DNA of 64,000 bases, from positions 284,381-348,380 of the forward strand of contig SWDT01000081.1 in the NCBI GenBank assembly GCA_009193035.1, given 5' to 3'. This document shows, one piece after another, positions 13,091-25,700 of this stretch. Under the pieces are notes generated by a model. It made no database searches. It was given only the letters and a program-made list of their open reading frames with translations, and had not been told where the DNA came from. Each line of letters starts with the position of its first letter. Position 1 is the first letter of the stretch. A program made the translations under genes and the position numbers. Origin of the DNA: Halicephalobus mephisto. Taxonomy: Eukaryota; Nematoda; Chromadorea; Rhabditida; Panagrolaimidae.

Positions 13091-14797
13091 AGTCCGACGT
13101 ACCCGTTGTTGTACCACGAGGGAACTGTATTCATTCAACATCTACGAACTTCACGTGAATTTCACGAAGGCTAAATTTTAAATAATTACATTGGATTTCA
13201 TTTAGGATGATTTACATCCAACTCCTGAATTTCTTCTTCAGACCAGTTTGACCTTTTTGAAAAAGTAGGCGAGCGTCGTACATAAAATTGGAACTAGTTA
13301 AGCGGAATACGAATTACTCAAATGCTTGTACTTGTAGTTATTCCCTTCAACTTTGGTCCAAAGGAAAAAACCATGTAGTAAGGAAGGAGATACTACAATA
13401 GTTAATGCATTAAAAAGGTAAAATTAAGACCTAAGTTCTATTTTCTTTCTGGGACCAAGTTCTGTTTTCCTATCAAGATTAAATTCGAAAAAACTAAAAT
13501 CCTATTCCTGGGTCTCAGAGACTTGTATAAAGTAGATGACCGAACTTCCGTGTGTTGAAATATCCACAGTCGCGGCTTGTTTATACGCATTACTTAGTTC
13601 ATGGTATCAAAACAACAATAAAGCGCTTATTGTTTGAAAGAACTACTTGACTTCTAAATCTACTGTATTGGGATAAAAGTCCTCGGATTATTCGGGCTTT
13701 GAACCCACTAGATAAATCCCATGAGTGTAACGGAACAATCCGTCTGTTAATCATACAAAATCAAAGGCATCCCTGTGGACGAAGATGTAGCTAGAAACTT
13801 ATTCAGAAGAGGCAAGTAATCTTTGTCCCTGTGACTTTTCTCATACTTCTATGAAAATTAGTAATGGGTGTCATTACGTAATCTATCCGACACAAGTTTT
13901 TAGAATATTCCGGGAATTTTTAAAACTTGACGTTTCATGTGCTAGTTCCAAGGGTTTATTAAGTTTTCGAATATCCGCACAACTTCTACAGTTTTAGAAA
14001 ACTTCAGAAACTCTCATTAGATTCTAAAATTTCCCATCGATTCCTACGAGATTTTAAAAAGATCCAGACAGTTAAATGAAATGGTTAAAGATTCAAAAAT
14101 CCTACACTAGATTCTAATGTTCCGACAACTAGGATTTTAAAAACACGGAACTACTTCTTTAGTATCATCCAGATTTTTCGTAATATTAGAGGAATGTAAT
14201 TACACCAAATTCACTCCTCTGACTACATCCATTGCTCTGATCAATGTCAGTCAATCTCAATTTTTAATAAATTTAAGCATGTCACTTTTCAATTAAAAAA
14301 TAAACTAAATCCTTTATAGATAATTTCAATTTTGGATAATCTTTAGCCTGCAAATGCTTTTAGAATTAAAACTGGAAAAATTAATATAAAGATAAAAGTG
14401 AACCATTGAAAGGGATTAAGATTGCAATCAAAAAAGGTCATAAGAAATATGAAAATAATAAAAACTAAGAAATTTACCACATACATAGCTTTGTAAAGAT
14501 ACGGTGGGCTTAATAAAACATCATTAACAAACAAGTAGCAGACTGAAAATAAGAAAATCAACGATTATCTGGACAACGTAGCGAAGCCAGACCGAATTGA
14601 TACTTCGAATTATTGCTTCAGGATTTAGCACAATTGCAAAAATATAATTAAAAACTGATTAAAAAGAATTATGATGCTTAAAGTTCACTATTTTGATTTT
14701 TGGTTCAAGAATTAAGTAGATTTTTATCATCATTTACGTCAATAGTGTAAATCAACACTGCTAAAACGCAATCAATTCGAAGAAAATGATCTTGAAA

Positions 14798-14990
14798 CGA
14801 AAAACTCTGCGTATTAATTATCTGCACTATTAAAACTAAAAAACAGCTGTGTACCTATTTGTTATTGTTATTTTGTCTCTATTTCCAAGTGTCATTGATA
14901 TAGTCAACTGTTCTAATGTATCCCTATCTTTTATGTGATGCCAGAGCGAAAAATCCTGGGTATTAATTATCTGCACTATTAAAGTCAAAA
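14798..14990. repeat. 44-base direct repeat, two copies
   Basis: Copies at 14798-14841 and 14947-14990 share an identical 24-base core that begins GTATTAATTATCTGCACT. Their starts are 149 bases apart. Origin unknown. Confidence 0.7.
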
Positions 14991-17669
14991 GATATTTTTA
15001 TTTGGTATTATAAATATGTTGTTTATACTATTGTTCCTTATTGGAAAACAGGCCATCTTCCTTAACTTTACTCACATAATGTTACTAACGATATCTACTT
15101 CGGATTGTCAGATGGATCATCTGGACTCACCGTCTTATTATCCATTTGTAATATCAAGTATCGGCTTTCTTAAGTAACCCAAAATTGTTTTTTAGTAGTC
15201 CGCTGCTTGAAAGTAAACCAGATAAGCACTTTTAAGATAATCCACGACATAGATATAAACAAAAAGAATGTCTGGGTATATTTTCCCTATGGACATTTCT
15301 AGTGCACTTGTGATCTTTGGTAAATTGTCACCGTTGTTACTGAAACGTGGGAACATACAAACCTCCACAAGAGTCATCATTAATCATTTGGACTCTTCTG
15401 AAAATTCCTAACCTCATTACTATTCAGGGGTGTCTTACCCTCTTTCGACGCTACGTAAAAAGTAATTTATTTGATGGGCATTTTCCAGTCTGGGAAAACA
15501 AACACTTGTCTAATTTCCCGATTGAACTCCAAAATACTTGAAGTAATTAAAAATAGGTGGCGAGTTCAGTCAATCGCACAACCACGTGGGGTGTTTCACT
15601 TACTGTAAACAAGAAAGTATCAAAGTATGAAAACGAAAACTTAATTAAAAAACTCGGGATATTTTCTAAGAAAGATATCTGGAATTCTCCTCCAGGTAGG
15701 GTGAATGGGAAATGCGGTTGAACTTTAGGATTTGTGAGGCATGGAATAAACAAAACAGTGACTAAGAAATAGTTTTCTTTTCGGGATGAAAAAAGCATTC
15801 GAATTTTATATTTTACAATAAACAGGAAATTGTGTAGAATTGCAATAATCCGGTAGTTGTATTAATATTGCAAAATATATATTCAAGGAAATTGCAAACT
15901 TTCAAAACTAAATTCAAATGTAGCAATTGAATGTTATTACTTTTTATAAATTTTTATTAATACTTCCGCGTTTTTTGACCCAAAAAAAACTTCATGACTT
16001 TGGGGCCAGTGATGTCAATCTTTGATACCAATCTCATAAAAGGATAAATTATTCAACCTCAACGCGAACGGTCGTTTTAATATTTTTAATAACTTTTTGA
16101 ACAGCTCTGTATGTTTTCGGCTCTTTTTATATCTACTAGATTCCATATAACTCCTGTTTACCAGTTATAAAAACAGAGAAAAATCAGAAGCCAACAGTGT
16201 CAAAAGCAGCCGAATGATCCTTCGTGCTAAGACTAAAGTTCAACAGCCAAGCAACATGTTGACTTAATTTACTTTTTAAAAAGTACTTTAAAACAATAAA
16301 AGCACCAAAAAGTCCAAAGAATGAAAATTCTTATTCTTTGAATAAAAGGTTGAAAAATGAATTATCTGAATAAATCAAAATAATAATTACTCCAAAAATA
16401 GCAGACCACCTTCTTCAATACTAAACTCTAGTAAAAATGTAAATTTACTACTTCCAAAGCTCTTTTTTTCTAAACCTTTTCACGAGGTTTGAGATCAACA
16501 ATATCAAAGGATTTTGTTACGGCTTATCAGGTCAAAAAGTGCCGGAAGTATAAAAAAATCCAGAAGTTTATCCGATTCTCTTGGTTATAAAAATAATCTG
16601 ACCTCAATTTTGCCAAAAAAAAGACAAAAATGACGTCTCTAAACTTTTTAGAGGATTAAAGGTGGGATGTCAAAGGAGGGGCTGCTGTTAATAAAAAAAG
16701 AATTAAAAACAATATGGACCACGATGTACGTTAGGATTAGAGATACAAATAAAAAATAAATGTACCGTGTTTTCACTTTGAAAAAGGGAGAAATTGATCA
16801 ATTTATTTTAAAAATGGAATATTTGAGCGGTTAAAATTAAATTTTTGACATTTTGGCAATTAACGACAAAAAACATCACCCGAATACCAGCTGGCACAAG
16901 TAATGTAAATTTTAAAAAATCGTAACAGCTTCGAAGTAATTAAATTCCAATAAATGTCATGAAGCCAGAAATTATGAGTGGGTAAACTTACGAGATTAGG
17001 TTCGTAGACTGAACTTTTAGGAATTAAAGAAAAACAAGGACAAAATTGGCCTAAATTCTGAGTCAGTTCCACTCCGCCTGATTTAACTAATTTTACGGAA
17101 TCATTTCATCCCGATATTCAACATCTTGAAGAATGAAATCACTAAAATGACGATATTTAAATACTTTTCAAATTTTGGATTTTCATTTAAGCTCAAAATA
17201 AAGTCTAAACGACAATAAACAAACAATAATGGAAACCTTGAGAAAATTAAATTGTACCTGATGTACTGTATTCTACGTTTTATTCTGGAGAATTACGTAT
17301 AGCTCTGTCCATACTTTTTTGGAATTTAATACATAATAGACTACTTCCTTGAATGTATGCTAAAAATATAGCAGCGCAAATTGCGCAAAGTTCATTCTGG
17401 ATTCCGAATTAGTTTTCAAAGCAAAAACCATTATTGGATTAGGTCATACAATATGAAAGGAACCTTAGGAAATAGCTTCAATGGAAGTAGAATGGCATCC
17501 GGAAAATTTGATTTTTTTAAACGTTATCTTGTTCTTGCATTGAATCTCTCAAAGTTACTGGTTAAAATAGTTTTAAAAGAGATTGGATAGTGTTCAAAAA
17601 GTGCGAAAACTTGGATTTCCCGGATACCATCCTGGTTTCAGATTGGAGTTGTCGAAGATACTGATCAAA

Positions 17670-17862
17670 AACAGCTGATAAAAAATCTGGATAATGTCCA
17701 AAATATTTAAAAATTTAGTTTTGGTAGACACTATCCTTGGTTTTTATTGAAGCTGTTCAAGACGCGGGTCAAACAGTTGCAATGAAAAGACAAAATAGTG
17801 TCTGGAAAATTCGCAGATGGAAAATTCTTAGCTACTATTTGAAGTTCTATTGGAGCTGTTTT
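17670..17862. repeat. Palindromic about 90-base units, two in tandem
   Basis: Units at 17670-17758 and 17771-17862. Each opens with AACAG(C/T)TG, carries GGATAATGTCC or AATAGTGTCTGG, then GACACTATCC or an equivalent, and closes with TATTGAAGCTGTTC or TATTGGAGCTGTTTTC. Confidence 0.7.
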
Positions 17863-19218
17863 CCAAGATTTAACATTATTTACTGTGTAGAAATATGGAT
17901 AGACAAAACCACAATCAACCTTGACAAAAATACTGTCCATAATCGATTGTTCATTACTTCCATGCCAATATTAGATTGTATATAGTGTCAGAGTCACGTT
18001 TATCTAATACGATTACCGTCTCTAAATTAAGTATCTAATTGGATAAAATGTATCTAGGTGCTGCAGTAGCGTGAAAAATAAATCGTAGTAGCCTATCTCT
18101 ACAAAATGTGTTCGAGTTTAAAATTAAATACACCCACAAATAACTTCACAAATGAGAAATTCCATCAATTATTACAATTCGTAAAGGACAGTAAGCTGTA
18201 AATAAAAAATGTCAAATGCAATTTTGACTGTAAAAACTCCAAAAAGCACTACAAGTGAAGTGAAGCATAACAATTCGAAGTTTATCAAATTATAATTTTC
18301 TGAACTTTAATGTTGAACAGCAGGGTGAGGTCGTGAAGAAAGCGTTGCTGACGACGTCAAACATAAGGAAGTGCGGGTGTGGGTAAACAGTAACTTTGCC
18401 CCCAAATACGTCTCAAGAGGAAAATTATTCAAGAAATAATGTCCACACAAAACGGGCTGTAAAAAGAAAGTTAGTCCCAGAACGAAATCAGTTGGTAAAA
18501 TCGTTCAACTCTCAAGAGGAATATTAGGAAATAATTCCTTCTTTTTGTAGCTGATTAAACTCTAAATAACGAGATTCAGAAAATTAAGAAATTCACATGA
18601 ATAGGGCTTCTATTTAGGACCAACGACAATTCTAAAAAAAGCACTTTTTGTGTGATTCTAAGTAGAAGCCATACATACGATTCTGCATATTTGTAAGCTG
18701 ACGTTTAAAGTTTAAATTTGCAGCTATTAACGTAATTTCGGATTAGCATTTAGTTTCAAAAAATATTCCTACGACAAACACGGTTTAATGAAATCTCGTA
18801 TTATCGAAATCCATGTCCTGCTGAGTAACTTGAAGCCGAAATCTCTTATCAAACATAAAACATTTAAAAATGCAAAATCTAAACAAAAGGTGGCAGGAAG
18901 TATCATAACAATAATGATTTGTAAACAAAAGTTAGCTGTCTTACCAAGAATGAGTTTAAAAAACATGATGAGGAAGGTCTCTAGACAGGATTTCTGTAGG
19001 AAATGGTTGTCCACGAAGTAAGCCTTATTCGGTCAACTTTAAGACCGTTTGAATGACAACTTTAGTAAGCTGTTTTGAGGGGGAAATAGCGTAAAGACAA
19101 GGAACTAAAAAGTTTAATTTCAGAAATGCGGGGGGAAAACTTTTAAAAAAACAATGATTAACCCTCATCCTTTGAAAGATAAAAAACAGAATAAAAATAA
19201 ACACTAAAAGACTATATC

Positions 19219-19307
19219 ATTAGAGCTGTCATTAGGATAGTGACTGAGGAAATTAAAAGTGGGAATTTTGTGAACACTATCCAGTAATTCCATAGAACTA
19301 TTTTTGG
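19219..19307. repeat. Palindromic about 90-base unit, single
   Basis: TTAGAGCTGTC, GGATAGTGACTG, then AACACTATCC and CCATAGAACTATTTTT. Same arrangement as the dispersed palindromic family. Confidence 0.6.
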
Positions 19308-20800
19308 AAACTAGGAGAAAAAAGAAAATAGTAGTCATTATTCAAAAATGCAATGTAGATAATTACTATATGTTAGATTCTAATTACCAGCAGACACTAT
19401 TATCTTTTAGTCGTTGATCTATAGTCTTAAGTCAAGAATTCTAAGATGTAAATTTAGTTTTTTTGTGGCGAAATTTAAACAATCCTTGCAATTGCAAAAA
19501 ATATTTATTAATTTCCTAATCTTTAAATACTTCGTCTAATGTTAAAATTAATATTCCTATTTCGAACTCTGTGAAATTTGTTTTTTTTAATATACATTTC
19601 GGATTATTTTTTCTTTTTATTATTGACTAATGAGGTGAACGTTTTTTATTTTCACATTCATATCAAATAAAAAATTCAACTCTAAATGCTCAAAAAAGTA
19701 TATTTTCTCATGCTAAACTCCAGGATAACAAGTTTAAAAAGTGGGAAATTTTCATGTTTGTTATTTTTGAGATATGTAAAATGTTCAAAAATCATCTTTT
19801 GAAACAAAAATAACTCGATGAATATTAGAAAGGATTTAATCATTCCTTTTTTAGAAGTTTGAATAATTATTTTGTTTTGATTAATAACAAAAAATACAAA
19901 GTTAAATGGCTTTTGAAATATGAGGGAACTTTGGAAAAATTTTGAAGGAACTTTGGAACAGAACAATAGGGCTTAGAGATTATTTCTAAAACATAAGGAA
20001 AATTTCCACATCACATTTCTACCAAAACTTCCTTCTAATTTAGTAACTTTCAATGTTAATCAAAATAACAAAGTTATACACATTTCATAAAAAAGAGTTG
20101 GAGATTGTTCAATTTTCTATTGAATTAGAAAGCTTTAAAGTTCGAATCTTCTTGTAGAATATCTTCTAAATTATCTACCACATGTTTAATTTAGTTGCTT
20201 TATTCGTTTTTTAAAAGTTATACAGGATTTGACAATCTAAATACAAATAAAAAGTGAATTATGAAATTCTAAAAAAACTTTGTGCTTGTGGTCGATTTAC
20301 TGATGTCCTTTACCTATGAAGTCACTTTGGCATTTTGTCTCTGTAAAAATTTCAAATTCATTTCCAAATAAAACTGACTTAGAGAAGTAAACTTAATGAG
20401 GTTCGGAAAACTTTTTAAATAACTTCCGTTTTTTACGTTTTTATTATGTATGGAAAATAGCCAAATTAAATAATCTTAACTGAAGGAAATTCCAAATCGT
20501 CAATTAAGTAATGTTGCATGTGTAAATAAGCAAGTTATTATTGAAAACGAAAATTACCGATTTTATCGGAATTGCGAAAGTTTGTTTTTCAAGAGTTGCC
20601 TTCATCCACATGATTGTTGTTTTCTTACCTCTCGCTCAGCAATTCAGCTTTACCGATTTTCTCAAACTTTTGCACTTGAATTTTTTGTTGTCTACAAAAT
20701 TAACTACAATCCCTTTTTTCAGAAATTATTATTTCTGACTTCTAAAATAATCCCATAATCACGGCCGGATTCCAAATATTTGTTTTCAATCCCTTGTCAG

Positions 20801-21338
20801 CTTTCGACGAGGGATACTGTGTCAGAAGCTTTCAACAGCAGAAATCCCATCAAGATAATCAAAGAATTAAGGAGGTTAAGCAGGATCCAGAAACGAAGAC
20901 CAGTTATGGCTTCTTCAAAAAGAAAAATAAAATCCAAACTTCCACGACCGAGAAAATCGTTTTTGTCCAAGACCCCAAACAATACAAAACTGGTAACTCA
21001 ACTCCAGCCAGAGCTTCGAAAAAGAAAACAAAGTTGATTTACAAACTCTTGGACATCTTCCAATTCAAAGGTATTGTTTCGTTCCAAGACCCAAGCTATT
21101 CAAAACTTTCCTTTCAGGATCTTGTTCGAATTCCACTCCTAAACACAGAACCTCCAGAACTCGCTACTCCAGTCACTCCTCAACGTTATCTGATTTCGAG
21201 CCGATGCCGACTATCTACGAAGAAATCGAAGAAGAGAGGATCTACAGCACTCGTACAGTTCCTGGGAAATTCCCAATTCTCACTTATACCAGAAGCCTTA
21301 GACACAAATCACATCAGATAAATACTAACTTGAGATAA
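20801..21338 (+). CDS. Hypothetical basic protein, 5' end missing
   Basis: Two exons are supported: 20801-21070 and 21118-21338, separated by a 47-base intron with a GTATTG donor and TTTCAG acceptor. The joined frame is open for about 164 codons and ends in TAA. An AATAAA follows at about 21355. The product is rich in Lys, Ser and Thr, with segments such as SYGFFKKKNK, KLIYKLLDIFQFK and EPMPTIYEEIEEERIYS. No ATG lies in frame, and the exon begins in phase 1 after a CTTGTCAG acceptor, so at least one upstream exon is missing. I recognise no family. A second overlapping frame (20780-21037) is also open, so the assignment is tentative. Confidence 0.4.
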
Positions 21339-21616
21339 AACAAATAATATCCTTCAATAAAATGCTACTTCACTATTTTGTCGAAAGAACAGGTCCCAAC
21401 GCGAAAGAAAGCACGAGCGATGTCGTCTTTTTTGTCGCGTTGTTCTCTTTTGTGCCAAACAATTCTAATTAACATCGTGACTTGGAATGCGTTTTGTCGA
21501 TTTTTAACAAGGGGACTTTCCTTTTTTGTTGCCGAAGTGTAATTTGTACTTTACTATTTATTGAAATACTTTCTTGTTATCGTAAATTCATATATCGATT
21601 TTTGCTATAATCCAGG

Positions 21617-22552
21617 ATGCTGTCAAGACAACGGGCTCTCCAAGTCCCTGACCCCCCGACAGACCCTCCTTCCCCAGCCAGATCTGATCCAGGAGCTGAT
21701 GAAATAGTCAACTTGCCCAGTCCAGAGTTGTATGTACCAAGCAGGTTGATGTTAAGAAGGGAGGACACACCGTCACCCGACAGCTTGATCAGTCCTGAAC
21801 TGTACGACAACATTGCCGGATATATCAAGGCGAAAGAAGAATCGAATCTTCAGAAGTCCTTTGACGACTACTATTCCAAGGAAGCTAGAGTTGCCGCATT
21901 GATACAGGAACGGGAATTGCAGGATAAGGTGGATAAAATCAAAGAAAAATTACAAGATGCTGAAAAAAGGAAATTACTCGCGAGAATAAAGAAATGGAAA
22001 GCTGCACATGCTTACAAAACGAAAACACTCGAAATCAGACAACGACTTCACAACAAAAAACTTCAAGAACAAGAAGAACAACGGAGACGAGATGAATCAA
22101 GAAGACTGGCAGCCGCCCAGGCAGAGGCGACAAGACTCCAACAACTCCAACAGAACCAAACAAACGCCTTGAACCAACTCATGCTAGCAATGATGAGTGT
22201 CCCCGGTTTAGATGCTAGTTACTTAACCACAAATGCAGCCAAACAACAGCAACTGCACCAAATCATGTTGTTTCTGGCAGAACGTCAGAAACAACAACAA
22301 GCTCAGCAATTCCAGCAGCAGGCTCAACAATATCAACAACAGCAGTTTTTGGAGATGCAAATGAGGTTATATCAACAACAGCAACAACAACAGCAACAAC
22401 AACAACAACAGCAAAGTCAGCAACAACAACTTCAAACATTGGTGCAGCAAGTTTCCCAACTGCAGAATTTACCTCCAGAACACCTCAATCAACTACTCGC
22501 TCAATTGTCTCAAGTTCCTCAGTCCGCAACCACTCAAGCCAAACCGAAATAA
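21617..22552 (+). CDS. PolyQ coiled-coil protein, unknown family
   Basis: Single-exon 311-aa ORF. The ATG follows the acceptor-like CTATAATCCAG by one base, suggesting a spliced-leader site. Residues 1-75 are Pro/Ser-rich and disordered (DPPTDPPSPARSDPG). Residues about 75-185 are a charged helical region (ELQDKVDKIKEKLQDAEKRK, EEQRRRDESRRLAAAQAEA) likely to form a coiled coil. Residues about 185-305 are Gln-rich, with a tract at about 265-280 encoded by mixed CAA/CAG. The mix of codons suggests the tract is selected, not a pure slippage product. The stop is only 150 bases before the ATG of the EDEM-like gene, so it may be the first gene of an operon. No enzymatic domain is visible. A scaffold or transcription/RNA co-factor role is a guess. 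Confidence 0.8.
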   Translation: MLSRQRALQVPDPPTDPPSPARSDPGADEIVNLPSPELYVPSRLMLRREDTPSPDSLISPELYDNIAGYIKAKEESNLQKSFDDYYSKEARVAALIQERELQDKVDKIKEKLQDAEKRKLLARIKKWKAAHAYKTKTLEIRQRLHNKKLQEQEEQRRRDESRRLAAAQAEATRLQQLQQNQTNALNQLMLAMMSVPGLDASYLTTNAAKQQQLHQIMLFLAERQKQQQAQQFQQQAQQYQQQQFLEMQMRLYQQQQQQQQQQQQQQSQQQQLQTLVQQVSQLQNLPPEHLNQLLAQLSQVPQSATTQAKPK

Positions 22553-22702
22553 TTTTCTTCATATATCGATTTTCGTTTCTGTTGATCTCACGTGTTTCCG
22601 TGTTGTTCATTTTGGGTTGTTTTCAAGTTTTCTAATAAAAAATTTCAGGACAACGACCTGGTCATGTATCAGCGCCGCAGGTGAGGAATCTGAATTTTCA
22701 TC
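22553..22702 (+). promoter_or_regulatory. Operon-like intercistronic spacer with trans-splice acceptor and uORF
   Basis: Only 150 bases separate the polyQ gene stop from the next ATG. An AATAAA near 22634 is followed directly by a TTTCAG acceptor ending at about 22648, the arrangement seen upstream of SL2-accepting genes in nematode operons. The leader after this site contains a six-codon uORF (MYQRRR) overlapping a GTGAGG that could act as a 5' splice site. Confidence 0.5.
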
Positions 22703-25700
22703 ATGACTCTGGTTCTTGCGGGTATTCTTCTCTTATCAGTAGCCTCTGTATCCAGTGATGGTGTTACCCAGAATGAAACACAATCAATCGACAGAATTAA
22801 GTATAGGTTTGTTGAAGCTCTGAAATTTGGATTAGTTGGGTTTTTAGGGATAAAGCGAAGGAGTTGTTCATGCACGGGTACGAGAGTTACATGAATGTAG
22901 CGTTTCCTCACGACGAATTGATGCCGATAGCATGTGCTCCGAGAATACGAGGAGTGACCCTGAGTAGGGGGGATGTCGACGATGCCCTTGGAAAGTGAGT
23001 TGTATTTCACCTCCATATGTGATTTTTACCTTTTCAGTTTTTCCTTAACGCTGATTGACTCATTGGATACGCTAGTTGTCTTGGGAGAGCTTGAGGAGTT
23101 CGAGAAGTCTGTCAAGAAAGTTATTGAAACTGTCCGTTTTGATTCTGATTTGGTTGTTTCTGTTTTTGAGACGAATATCAGAGTTGTCGGAGGACTGATA
23201 TCCGCTCATGTTCTCGCTAAGATGCTCCAAGGGCATGATCCACCCAAAATGACATGGTACAAGGATGAATTACTGCAGATGACGGTGGATCTGGCTAATC
23301 GGCTACTCCCAGCATTCAACACCACAAGCGGTCTCCCTCATCCTAGAGTGAATCTGAAACGGGGAATGTCTAAATTTCTGAAAGATCAAGTGGACACATG
23401 TACTGCTTGTGGAGGAACAATGATCCTAGAAATGGCGGCGTTGAGCAGGTTGACTGGGAAAAAGGTTTATGAGGAAAAAGCGAGGAAAGCAATGGACTTT
23501 CTTTGGGCTCAGAGAAATCACGGATCGGATTTGGTAGGAACTGTTTTGAACGTTGAAAACGGAAACTGGATCAGAAGAGAAGCGGGAATCGGAGCTGGAA
23601 TTGATTCGTATGTGGAGTATTCACTGAAGGCTTATATTCTTCTCGGAGAAGAAGATTTTCTCTACAGATTCAACAAGCACTACGACGCTATCATGAGATA
23701 CGTCAACAAAGGCCCGTTGTTCATCGACGTCCATATGCACAAGCCGAATGTTGCCTCTAGACCGTATATGGATGCTTTACTCGCGTTCTGGCCAGGATTA
23801 CAGGTTTTGAAAGGGGATTTGAAGTCAGCTATTGAGATCCACGAGATGCTGTATCAAGTTGTCCAGGTTTGTTAACCATTTCGGAAGTAATCACTTAATT
23901 TAAATGCTTTAGAAGTACAAGTTCCTTCCAGAAGCTTTCACTCACGACTTCCAGATTCATTGGGCTCAACATCCTCTCAGACCAGAATTTGTGGAGTCTA
24001 CTTATCTCCTTTACAGAGCCACGAAGGACCCTCATTATCTCCAAGTTGCTGCTCAAGTTCTGGATAGTATTGAGAAATACACAAAAGTGAAATGCGGATT
24101 TGCCGGAATTAAAGATCTCAGATCGATGGAGCACGAAGATAGGATGGATTCTTTTGTCTTGGCAGAAACGTTCAAGTACTTGTATCTTATCTTCGCAGAA
24201 CCATCTGAGTTGCCGTTTGATGTGGATAATTATGTTTTCACGACTGAGGCTCATTTCTTGCCTCTTACAATAGGAGAAACGAGGTTGGATCCGAATCAAC
24301 TTCCGAGGAGAGTGGTCATTGATCCAGATGAAATTATTGAAGAAGAATCGTCGAAAAAATACACTTCTGCTTGTCCTAACGTTGCCAGTCAATTCAAGAC
24401 GACAGATGAGTTGAGTCATTTTGGATCGTCAATAAGGGATTCAGTGAAGAAGATGTTGACAAACGTTGCTGAAGCTAAGGAAGAAACCTGTGCTAAAACG
24501 TGAGTTTTTGGCGATATCGATATATGAGTGTTAATTTCTGATACTTTTAGAAGTGAAAGATTGCGAGCTTGGGCATTCAGTACCACCAATGCTCAGCATC
24601 TTCTCCAACTAAAAATGATGGGCATTGAGGTAGAAATAGACAATGGTGGAAGAGTTCTGTTAACGCACCATGCTAATGCTGTAAGTAGTTTTTTGTCTTT
24701 GGGGTGATCACGATTCTGGAGGTCCACCGCTTTGCACTTTAAAAATCCAAATTTTATAATATCCTGGCTTTTTCAGAAGGATGGTGGTCCTCCAGTATCG
24801 TGCATCTTGGATCTTGAGGCGGAATCAAGCATGGATTTGGCGCATAGCTTCTTGACAAAATTATGGACCACAAGCAATCAAGCAGCAATGACAGCATCCA
24901 CTGCTGTTCTTCTCGTTTTTTGTCTTTGGGTCGTTATGCTTTTGGGATCAATGTTGATCTTATGTGCCTTCTCCTTAGTTTACAAAACGGGAACCAGATT
25001 CAAAGAAGTTGTATCTAAGGAAAACGAGAAAGAAGATTAATAGATATAGATTTAATTGTTTGGTTGTGCAATTTGTACAAATTTCGTAGTTTAGAAGGCT
25101 TTTGATTGGATTTTTAATTTTTTATGCGGGTTAAAAATTGTCAGTTTTCCTGTGATGAAGAACAAGTGAATGAATAGTTTTTTAAATTTGGAACTATTTT
25201 AGGCGAAAACATTGGAATTGGAACGATGGGGACTCGAGTTCATGACTGAGATGATAGAGTACAATAAACAACTTGAAAATGAAATATACAGTGAGTTTTT
25301 TGGATTTTTATATCATGGTAATGGTGGGATTTCAGATATGCCGAGAATAGACAGAACTGTCCAAATTGTGTCTCCGCCTTATTTTGGAACTGTGGAATTT
25401 CCGGCTTCATCTGCTCAATTTGGACTGGATCTAAATAAGTCGGAAATTTGTGGACAAGTAGCTACAGCTTTTCCCCATGATGGATGCTCGAAGATTAAAG
25501 TTGATATTTCTGGTAAAATCGCAATTGTCAAGAGAGGAGGTTGTATGTTCCAGGAAAAAGCAAGATTCGCCCAAAGTGCTGGAGCTATCGGTGTTATTAT
25601 TTTTGACAATCAAGAAGATTCTTCTTTTGAAACAAGCCCGATGTTTTCTATGTCAGGAGATAATACAATTGAAGATGACATCAAGATTCCTGTGGTGTTG

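Larger units (their letters stand above)
7694..20800. other. 13-kb gene-poor region
   Basis: No exon chain with coherent phase could be built on either strand. ORFs are short (at most 94 codons), AT-driven and lack recognisable domains. It holds palindromic repeat units (near 9.9, 17.7 and 19.2 kb), a 70-base palindrome (13.02 kb) and a 44-base direct repeat (14.8 kb). Elsewhere in the window genes average about one per 3 kb, so the gap is unusual. It may hold distal regulatory DNA of the GPCR gene, upstream exons of the gene at 20.8 kb, or unrecognised ncRNA. Confidence 0.6.

Noticed and set aside
14343..14561. Minus-strand 72-aa hydrophobic ORF resembling a chemoreceptor fragment
   Set aside because: T-rich DNA read in this sense yields Phe/Ile/Leu by default. 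No receptor motif, no neighbouring exons in phase and no clear start.
20541..20738. Hydrophobic ORF as the missing first exon of the gene at 20801
   Set aside because: No donor in phase 1 before its stop could be joined convincingly to 20801; left unassigned.
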